DNA of 44,272 nucleotides from Microcaldota archaeon. Its GTDB lineage: Archaea > Micrarchaeota > Micrarchaeia > Anstonellales > Anstonellaceae. The number at the start of each line of letters is the position of its first letter. Position 1 is the first letter of the stretch. The DNA lies in the NCBI GenBank assembly GCA_026396415.1, contig JAPLWX010000043.1, forward strand, positions 1 to 44,272, read 5' to 3'. Under the pieces are notes generated by a model. The model worked only from the letters and a program-made list of their open reading frames with translations, did not search any database and was not told the origin of the DNA. Below, one piece after another: positions 35,501 to 41,400 of the stretch. A program made the translations under genes and the position numbers.

Positions 35501-38378
35501 TGGTGGCTGTGACATTGAAGCACGTTCCGTTGCTCGAAAGGTCGTGCGTGAGGATGCAGATGTCCCCTGGGTAGAACTCATAGCCGCACTCGCAGCCCGG
35601 CACGGGCTGGGTGTAATTATAGAGATACGGGGTGAGGGGTGCGTAGTCGGTCAAATCGTCCCCGTACACATTGTTGAGTTTTCCCTGCGCCTTGAAGATG
35701 CTGTACGGGTAGCCCGTGCCGTTCATTCCCGCGTAAAGCTGCGGAAAGCCGCTTGATGTCTGGTTGCCCTGCACCTGCGCGCTTCCACCCATCACGTTCG
35801 CGTAGATATTCCCTTCGCCATTGCCGTTGATAGTGGCGTTGAAATGGTTTAGCGCGCCGTTGTGGTCGTTCACATAATAGCCGCTTGTGGCAGTGAAGTT
35901 GTTCCAGTAGAAGGTGTTGTTGCCGGATATCCCGTAAAGGTAGAGAAGGCTCGCATTCCCGCTTGAGGACAATATGTTGCCGTAGGCAATGTTGCCTGAG
36001 CTGGCGGCTATGACCAGGGCGCCGACGCTGAGATATTGGCTGCCTGTGCTGATTGTGGAGTTGGCAATGGTGCTGCCTCCGGAGGTGGCGAACATTTCGA
36101 TTGCGACGTGCTGGTCCGAGTGGGCTGAGGACCGGGTTATTGCATTGCCCGATCCGCCGTTGACCAGTATGCCCCTGCCCTGGTCTGCCGAGGCACTGGC
36201 GTTTGAGAAGGATATGCTGCAGCCAGAGCTTGACTGCAGGTAGATGCCATAGCCGGCAAGCATGGAGGATGAGGATGAAGTGTTCTGGATGGCGGCGCCA
36301 TTCGCGCCTTCCAGGTAGATTCCGTCCCTGAAGCCGCTTATGTCGCAGCCGGTTATTGCCGTGCTGCCCTGGTTGCTGTAGATTCCATAAGTTCCATCGA
36401 GGTTGCCGCCTGTTATCGTGTGCCCGTTGCACAATATCGTCACATTATTTGCCTGGATATCGAAGCAATCATAGGAGCTTGTCAGGTCTTCAGTGACGTT
36501 GCAGACATAGTTCGGCGTGGTGAGGGGTATCCCGCACACGCAGGGCGGCGGAGTGTAAATGAAATTAGCCGTTACGTAGCAGGTGCCGCTGTAAACCGTG
36601 ACGGTTGTCGCGCCGGCAGTGGCATTCGCGATTGTGCAGTTGCCCACGCTTGACCAGTTTGCAAAAATGTAGCTCGTATTTCCAATGCCTGTGAGAGGCA
36701 AGGTTGCCGGAACCGTGAAGTTGTACATGGTATTGCCTGCAAAGCCCGCATTTGGAGGTGAAACATCGACGATGAGGTTCCCGATTTCGACAAAGTTCGC
36801 AGTCACGTAACATGTCCCGCTGTAGACAGTGACGCTTGTCGAGCCTGCTGTGGCATTCGCGATTGTGCAGTTGCCCACGCTTGACCAGTTTGCAAAAATG
36901 TAGTTTGAACCAGGCGTGTTATAGGAAATTACTGGCCCGGTGAACGGAACAATCATGCTGTAGACGGTTCCGCTCGCGCCGACGCCTGCATTTGCAGGCG
37001 ATGCATTCACAATCAGGTTCCCTATCGCGTAGAAGTTAGCGGTTGCGTAGCAGGTGCCGTTATAGACCGTGACAGTAGTGGCAGGCGCGCTCGCGTTCGC
37101 GATTGTGCAATTCCCGATTTTGCTCCAGTTGGCGAAAGCAAAATAGGAGTTTGCGGTTGCATTTATCGGCAGGATTTTCGGCACTGTGAAGTTGTACGCG
37201 CTTCCTGTCACATTGCCTCCGTTGGCTGGGGCCGCGTTCACGGCGAGGCTGCCAACCTGCTGCGAAGGAGCGCTCGTGCCGTTCTTTGCGAGCGGCGCAT
37301 AGTCAACGAGATTTGCGGTGAGCTTGCCCTGGGAGTTTGAGGCTCCGTAGGGAAAGCCCGTGCCCCGGTTCCCCACAAGGAGCTGCGGATAGCCAATGGA
37401 TGTCAGGTTTCCTTGCACCTGCACCTGGTTGCTCATGACATTATAGTATACGTTTCCTTCCTGGTGCCCGCCGACCGAGGCATTGAGGTCTGCAGGATGG
37501 AGAGGAATTGGCGGGGTGACTGCGCGGATGTAAAGACCGGACGTATTCGTGAAATTGTTCCAATAAAGCAGGGGCGGCTGGCTTGTCTCGATGTTCACAA
37601 GGTCGGCTTTCCCTGAAGAGGAAACCAGCCTGTTCATCCTCAGCACTATGCCCGGCTTTCCCAGCGCTATCTTGACCGCGGCGTAATATTTCCCGGCAAT
37701 CGTGTATGTGGTGGTTATGCTGTTGTTCTCTATCAGAGCGCCGTTCGTGGATTGGGAATATATGCCCCACTGCCCGCTTATGTTCGAATTCGCTATGTAC
37801 GGGGCGGACATCGCGCCTAGCGACACCCCGATTGAGCTGCCGCTCGCTTTCGAGTTCACCAATCTCGTTGGCGAGGAGCATGCGGTGCCGTCCGATGTTA
37901 TTGTGGAATTCTCGATGGAAAAGCCGATTGTGCCGTATGTGGAGGCGCCCTTTGCGGTTATGGTGCAATTCCTCATTGCCGCATAGCTGCCCCCGGTGTT
38001 CCATGCGCCCGCCGCGCCCGTGTATGAGTAGCTGACGTTGATTGAGGTGTTCTCCACGGAGCCGTTCCTCACGCCATGGAAGTTGATGCCGTAAAGGAAG
38101 CTCTTTATCCTGCAATTCGCGACAGCGGTCCTGTCCTTGTTCGAGTAAACTCCTGCGACAAAGGCAGTTCCGTTTCCTGTGACAAGGTGCCCCCCGCAGT
38201 CTATTGTGACGTCTGGCGATGTGACATTGAAGCAGTTCCTGTTCAGCGCGGCGGTTACGTCCTTCACAAGCACATAAGTCCCTGGCGCCCCAAGAGTGCC
38301 GCACGAGGAAACGTCGATTGCGTGCGTGCCGCTTATGAAAACAATCAGCAAAAAAGCTAGCTGCAGGCGGCTTTTCAA
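26559..38378 (-). CDS. Giant modular beta-helix surface glycoprotein
   Basis: This 3939-residue secreted protein starts with TTG at 38378, supported by GGTGATT just upstream. Its signal peptide is MKSRLQLAFLLIVFISGTHA. Eight right-handed beta-helix (NosD/PbH1-like) modules follow. Most begin with a cysteine cap (C-x-C-G, NYVCNVT, CF-x-V, TI-x-CNGH), at about 38340, 36545, 35595, 34370, 32250, 31258, 30118 and 28090. They run as short SNNTISNS-like rungs and end in a second conserved block, EGNIYANVM then VQGN then NGTGYPY then DYAPLTPYY. Three B-repeat-like domains sit after module one (36550-37245). A putative Ig domain (about residues 3735-3830) with GLPDGLEIEGSRIVGVPRQEGKF precedes a Pro/Ala/Lys tail of about 105 residues. 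There is no C-terminal membrane helix. N-x-S/T sequons are extremely dense, so heavy glycosylation is expected. Confidence 0.85.
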   Translation of the reverse strand: MKSRLQLAFLLIVFISGTHAIDVSSCGTLGAPGTYVLVKDVTAALNRNCFNVTSPDVTIDCGGHLVTGNGTAFVAGVYSNKDRTAVANCRIKSFLYGINFHGVRNGSVENTSINVSYSYTGAAGAWNTGGSYAAMRNCTITAKGASTYGTIGFSIENSTITSDGTACSSPTRLVNSKASGSSIGVSLGAMSAPYIANSNISGQWGIYSQSTNGALIENNSITTTYTIAGKYYAAVKIALGKPGIVLRMNRLVSSSGKADLVNIETSQPPLLYWNNFTNTSGLYIRAVTPPIPLHPADLNASVGGHQEGNVYYNVMSNQVQVQGNLTSIGYPQLLVGNRGTGFPYGASNSQGKLTANLVDYAPLAKNGTSAPSQQVGSLAVNAAPANGGNVTGSAYNFTVPKILPINATANSYFAFANWSKIGNCTIANASAPATTVTVYNGTCYATANFYAIGNLIVNASPANAGVGASGTVYSMIVPFTGPVISYNTPGSNYIFANWSSVGNCTIANATAGSTSVTVYSGTCYVTANFVEIGNLIVDVSPPNAGFAGNTMYNFTVPATLPLTGIGNTSYIFANWSSVGNCTIANATAGATTVTVYSGTCYVTANFIYTPPPCVCGIPLTTPNYVCNVTEDLTSSYDCFDIQANNVTILCNGHTITGGNLDGTYGIYSNQGSTAITGCDISGFRDGIYLEGANGAAIQNTSSSSSMLAGYGIYLQSSSGCSISFSNASASADQGRGILVNGGSGNAITRSSAHSDQHVAIEMFATSGGSTIANSTISTGSQYLSVGALVIAASSGNIAYGNILSSSGNASLLYLYGISGNNTFYWNNFTATSGYYVNDHNGALNHFNATINGNGEGNIYANVMGGSAQVQGNQTSSGFPQLYAGMNGTGYPYSIFKAQGKLNNVYGDDLTDYAPLTPYLYNYTQPVPGCECGYEFYPGDICILTHDLSSNGTCFNVTATNVTILCNGHSITGANSGGGTYGIFSNSNGSVIRGCNVRNFTWGIYFVKASHGSITATNTSGISAAFNGAGIYLSNSDYNEISNSSISADYGNGIELGGSSHNTITNTISSSLFSAFSLHSSGLSQPSSSFNTISNVTSLSQLIPNSMTNIYMSGGGNNTIANSTVIGGADIYLRNSNGNLLSNLSLSSMAHYGILLWGSSYNGISGITADLNASGPTLSLVLSSNNNSISDVNASSQSSNAVYMWLSPGNRLSKVAGQSGQAPALNLWQGGSNIFANSSFSSQNFSIYANASANNFFENVSSCISCGNSAQSFYSDAEQDISSDGNTGWWPLLGANGSDATTGANTAFYNGTAGGRNWDWTQNPDAHYWYAPAPAPPACVCGVNLTTPNYVCNVTQDLASTGTCFDVEAYNVTILCNGHSIIGDNASGSYGIYSNQGKTNIDGCGISNYMNGVYFQGATDGKITGTNASSSYFYGNGIILTNSASVNSIADSNGMANIGVGIYINSSTGNAITNSTGTSAMWDGIHIESSSNNIVANSKGISTRSGTGISLYLSSNNQIANFTGTSNTTAGIFIYSGAGNTVTDSNGTSNTGTGIILHTSSGNTIARSEGISSGSVSSAFGIYVTNSNSNTITYSKGDSNSDAGIYLNSGSSFNAISNSIGTSNSGNGIFLQGGNSNMIDETEGGSSSGNGIYIDSSSGNIISNSVGISSTGKGICLISSSNNTVISSNGTSPQGEGISIIVGANNTVSKSRGTSSTLPGIFLSSTAGNLVSESVGTSYSDVGIYLIDVSSSTITYSKGISSSGTGIHLSSSTGNVISGSNGTSISNVGIRLYQSAGNVVVASRGNSSSSHGIFLDSSTYNTVSNSVFTTNNSVGMTLAYNSNYNAISWIAASASLGAGVQFAGSNNNTITHSQVSGNMSGGLLLINAKNNTAADNTISGSGTYVALELYDGENMGNAFINNTMKDADTLARISNTSSKNIFYWNNFTSTCDHYVQDGNGNNIFNTTISGHGEGNIYANVMDGSAQVQGNQSSVGFPQLFVGMNGTGYPYSQSTALGKIVGNVTDYAPLTPYYLNSSGVPGPQSCVCGINLTTPNYVCNVTSDLETTTSCFDVEAYNVTILCNGHFINGPWGEIYTYGILSNADKTIAKDCNISHFGFGIYFNGTDGGKILNSTTAAYAGGVHLENSSANAISGTRGSGDVASGFSLTSGSNNNSLTDITAISGMAYALVMDFSNGNTVTRANITSGDAALQMSFSNGNSISDSTLISGSQFADARIGNSASNVVKNNTFISMGNSLLTMLLMNGQEANNTIYWNNFTHSPGYYIEDNNPQGSNFYSANVSGRLEGNIYENVMNGAVQVQGNQSSVGFPQLFIGINGTGVPYNRTTSQLMLHGSVVDLAPLTPFYFNNSSLPPQGCVCGTNLTTPNYVCNVTQDLTSNGTCFTVNATNVTIECNGHSITGSGAPGTYGIHSSKNQTKIDKCGISGYFTGIYLDGASGASITGTSAHSSDYSSAAMLIYGGSSNSISNSAANSENGAGIDIAWSMNNTISNSNGSSNNGTGISIEHCDGTLVVNSTGESTGASSDYIGIRIFAGSGSRIMNTRASSGGFVGLYIGGSPGNLVDGCLISGRYKGATNTGALVMDGADSGNTIANSTINGNGWNKAVFFGDDNGTLVNNTILNATLLLDMPYGSQGNAIYWNNFTDPASMYISDYGANTYNAAINGRQEGNIYGNVIGGSVQVQGNASSLGYPALFIGNNGTGYPYSQATSQGKIDGNAVDYAPLTPFYFGNSTPPPACVCGMNLNTPNYVCNVTQDLTSNGTCFTVNATNVTIECNGHSIAGNNASGSYGIYSNQAKTNVDSCNIGNYMNGIYFQGAANGKITGTNATSTYFYGNGIILTNNASSNIITNSKGTAITGVGIYINSSFGNAVTGSTGSSSTWDGFHIESSDNNTIANSKGISTRSGTGISLYSSSNNQIADFAAISNTTAGIFILTSAGNTISNTNGTSNYGTGIILHTSWGNTIAGSQGATNGTTTETFGIYVTNSNSNTITSSKGTSNYDAGIYLNTDSSFNAILNSTGTSRSGSGIYLSTCFSNTIANSTGTSGSGNGIYIQTSADNTIDNSNGTSNSSFGINVESGGKNTIINSRGTNTNLYGGIQIYSNVNNIINTTGTSKTGYGIVIPGSYNNVINSEGRSNSGYGLHLIENSYNNIINTKGISNTSSGIVFNGNTNYNNLTNCTGISNSSIGIIMVSSSNNIISNSAGISNTGPGIWLGPSYNNLIINTTGTSNTREGLGISQNSYGNVFSDGRISGKDSTDGALVIAVGSQGNTIANSTINGKAGAYAITLRLGANAGNYFINNTIINATNLLYLDENATGNIFYWNNFTATSGYYISDSGSGNLYNTTINGKPEGNIYANVMNGVVQVQGNVSSRNGQGLYIGMNGTGYPYNAANSQGKIAGSAVDYAPLTLPGCVCGNLATPNYVCNVTSDLASNGSCFNVQADNVTIECNGHSITGIGTGAALGVLSEMHNGTVVRNCSISGFGIAAVFNVDKDGAIYDSSLSTTDSNALIVSWSDNTTIRNVTAVSANGQGISIQNSNRTTIMNSRAVSANSQALGISNGNQGTVRDNLFTSSSPTIEAVVVAASSMVFANNTLANTNAAAQRLLYVNWGSANNTFYWNNFTEIAGHYISDPSAANAYSALVNGHLEGNIYANVMSGSAQVQGNQTSSGVPSLYIGMNGTGYPYNAASSQGKIIGGATDFAPLTPYYLNMSAGLPAPEGNNSTAGNASTGNELAIGTNALPDGFVGAKYVADLEATGGSGDYKWRANGLPDGLEIEGSRIVGVPRQEGKFPIALIVADGKEAAKSELALVVYPEEKQAPDGKPPAEQIAPPADTGVAPAADIAPAPATDPKPLPAVEPIPAPAIQPKPAPVVQPKPIPAAIAPKAEPAPAASSAPAPAAPKALPAADGAPPSAPPSAIAAD
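29220..30118 (-). repeat. Module 7 segment, duplicate of module 4
   Basis: The protein encoded here (from CVCGMNLNTPNYVC through GISTRSGTGISLYSSSNNQ to SSKGTSNYDAGIYLN) matches that of 33480-34370 along about 300 residues with the same order of rungs. This is a segmental duplication inside the giant gene. Confidence 0.75.
33480..34370 (-). repeat. Module 4 segment, duplicate of module 7
   Basis: This is the partner of 29220-30118, reading CVCGVNLTTPNYVC, then GISTRSGTGISLYLSSNNQ, then SKGDSNSDAGIYLN. Both contain the long shared phrase ending GIYVTNSNSNTIT. Confidence 0.75.
36550..37245 (-). repeat. Three B-repeat-like domains in the giant protein
   Basis: Three roughly 75-residue units each contain VNASPANAG or a variant, a strand to NFTVP, YIFANWSSVGNCTIANA, TTVTVYSGTCY and TANF. 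The pattern resembles InlB B-repeats or Listeria-Bacteroides repeats. DNA of the second and third copies is almost identical over the GNCTIANATAG region. Confidence 0.7.
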
Positions 38379-38380
38379 CC

Positions 38381-38422
38381 AATCACCATAGCATCATTTA
38401 CTGTCATGAAGGGTTTATAAGC
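38381..38422 (-). promoter_or_regulatory. Promoter and ribosome site of the giant gene
   Basis: GCTTATAAACCC (38411-38422, minus strand) is a TATA-like box. GGTGATT (38387-38381) lies just before the TTG at 38378 and matches the archaeal anti-Shine-Dalgarno closely, which decides for TTG. The giant gene therefore has its own promoter in the 95-base gap after the upstream paralogue. Confidence 0.6.
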
Positions 38423-38473
38423 TATATACATATTAGTTCATTATCCTTAACACCATTTTCCAATGTCCATTAC

Positions 38474-41400
38474 TTATTCCGCATCCTGCGCAGCCTCGCT
38501 TGGGGCTGAAGGCGCAGGTTCTGCAGCCGGTGGGGCATCTGCCTCTACAGGCTCAGGTGCCGGAGCAGCTGCTGGAGAAGGCTCCACGGCAGGCGGCTTC
38601 ACATCCGGAAGCGGCTTGGGCACAGGAATTGCATCCGCCGCTGGAGCTATGCCTGTATCGGCTGGAAGCGTTATTTCAGGTGCGATGTCAGCAGGCGCTG
38701 TCCCGTCCGCTGGCACTATTTCAGGCGGCTTTTCGTCAGGCTTCGGCTCTGCCTTGGGGTAGACCACGAGCACAAGCTCGCTTTCCACGCTGGCCGAGCC
38801 GTCATCCACAGCAATGGTCACTAGGAATTTCCCTTCCTGCTTTGGGACGCCCGCTATCGCATGTTCCCTCATTTCAAGCCCGTCAGGCAGGCCTTTCGCG
38901 CCCAATTTGTAGTTGCCTGTGCCCCCGGTTGCCTTGAGGATGACAGAGTACTCCGCGCCAACGTAGGCGCCAGGGAGGCTGTTTGTGCCCAGCGCAAGCG
39001 CGTCGCTTGCAGTCGTATTGTTCGCAGTGCTGTTGTTGCCCTCGGGCGCCGGCAGGCCTGCGCTCATGTTCAGGTAATAGGGCGTGAGGGGCGCGTAGTC
39101 GGTCACATTGCCAATTATCTTTCCCAATGAGACGCTGGTGCGGTATGGATATGCGCTGCCATTGGTCCCAACATAGAGATCTGGGAAGCCAATTGAGGCA
39201 TCCATGCCGCTTATGTTGACCGACCCGTCCATTACGTTGCCCCAGATGTTCCCTTCCTGCCGGCCTCCGACCGATGCATTGAATGAGTTTGCGGCATTGG
39301 TGCCGGAAAACACGTAGTAAGCGGAGTATGACGTGAAATTGTTCCAGTAGAAGGCATTGCCTGACGAGCCGGTATCGCTTATGTGGACGCCTATGCCGGG
39401 GGACACCATCGTGTTGTTTGCAAGGATGTTGGCTGTGCTGCCGGATTTCAGCTCAATGCCGGTTGCCGAAAGGCAGTTGCCGGTGCATGTGCCCGTGGCG
39501 AACGCGGAATCCTTTATGGTGTTCCTGCCAGCGCCATAAAGCAGCAAGGCGTCGTTGAGGCCGGTCGTCTTCCCGTTCACCCTCGTGAGGCTGTTGTCCA
39601 TTGCGCTGTAGAGCAAAATGCCGCTGTTGCTGATTTCGTAGCTGGCCCCTCCATTGTGTATTGTTCCGTTTGAATCCGTGACTGTATTGTTGGAGCTGAA
39701 ATAAAGTTCGAGCCCGTATTCCCCGTAATAGCCAATCGCATCTCCTGAAGAGCCGGCTATGGAGTTGAGGTTGGAATTGCGGAGGCTTATCCCCCTTCCG
39801 TACCCTGTTCCAGACACCCCTGCAAGCGTGTTGCTGTCCGAGCCTTCCAGCTGCACCCCTGTCACGGAGTAGCTGGGGTCGGTAGCGAGCCCTGCCGAAT
39901 TGGTAATGGTGTTTTCATCGGTCGAATTTAGGTATATGCCGCTCACATAGCTCCCATCCCCCAGGGAATTGGAAATGCTGTTGTGCGAGCCGGACTGGAC
40001 GAGTATGCCGTTTGCGGTGCCTTTGCCCTTCGAATCGGCGATGGCCGTCCAGCCGGTGCCGTTGAGGAATATGCCGTTGCCGTCTATGTACCTGCCGGTG
40101 CCGGGGATGTACTGGTGGAAGACAGTGCTTGAATTCGTGCCAATGATTTGCCCTCCCTGGGCGCCATTGAAGTAGATGCCGTGCATGAAATTGCTGACGT
40201 TGCAGGAATTCACGACCGTGTTTGCCGCGCTTGAATAAATGCCGTAGGTGCCTATGGAATTATTGCCGGTTATCATGTGCCCGTTGCACTGTATTGTCAC
40301 GTTGCTTGCCTGCACGGTGAAGCACGTTCCCGTGCTGTTCAGGTCCTGCGTCACGTTGCACACGTAGTTGGGCACGTTCAGGTTGCCGCACTGGCAGCCC
40401 TGCTGCGGGGCGGTGTTGTAGTAATATGGCGTGAGCGGGGCGTAGTCTGCGAGCGCCGGGTCGCCGTATGCAACAACTATCTTGCCCTGCGACGTAGTGT
40501 TGTTGTATGGCACTCCACTGCCGTTTGTCCCGACAAACAGCTGCGGGAAGCCCACTGAAGAGAGATTGCCCTGTACCTGCACGTTGCCATCCATCACATT
40601 CGCGTAGATGTTGCCTTCCTGCTTGCCGTTTATCGTGGTGTTTAGGCTGACTCCGTTTGAGTTCACATAGAGGTAATACCCGCTTGTGGCAGTGAAGGTG
40701 TTCCAGTAGAACAGGCTGCTGTCCGCAAACGTTACCGATACCAGCCCTGAGCTTCCGCTGGTAGTGGCAAGGGTGTTGTTGTAGACGTAGTACGGCCCGC
40801 CCATGCCGAGGTTGCTGTAAAGGCTGATCGGCTTGCCATAGACCGAAATCGTGTTGTTCGCGATGGTGCCGGACGCAAGGTTGGTGTCTATGCCAGTGTA
40901 TGCCTGCCCGGTGATTGTATTGTTCCATATAAGCGCCTGCAAGGAATGGTAAAGGAATATGCCCGCATTGGTCGCGTTTATCGCCGATCCTTCCACGACG
41001 AGCCTGTCGGCGCCCGCGCTGACTCCGTAGGAGAACTGGTCAAACGCGCAGTTTCTCACCTTGGTGTCGTTCGAGTCGCTTTCCACGCCGACTCCGGACT
41101 GCGAGGCGTTCGTGGTCTTTGTTATCTTGTGCCCGTTGCACTCTATCGTCACGTTGCTCGCGTGCACGACGAAGCAGTTGACGGTTGCTGTCAAGTCGGA
41201 CGTGACGTTGCATATGTAGTTGGACGCATTCAGGTTGCCGCACTGGCAGCCCTGCTGCCCGCTTGAGTTGTTGAAGTAATATGGCGTGAGCGGGGCGTAG
41301 TCCACTGCGCTGCCGATTATCTTGCCCTGCGCGGTGCTTGCAGAGTATGGATAACCCGTTCCGTTCATGCCTATGTAGAGCGATGGGAAGCCCGCTGAGC

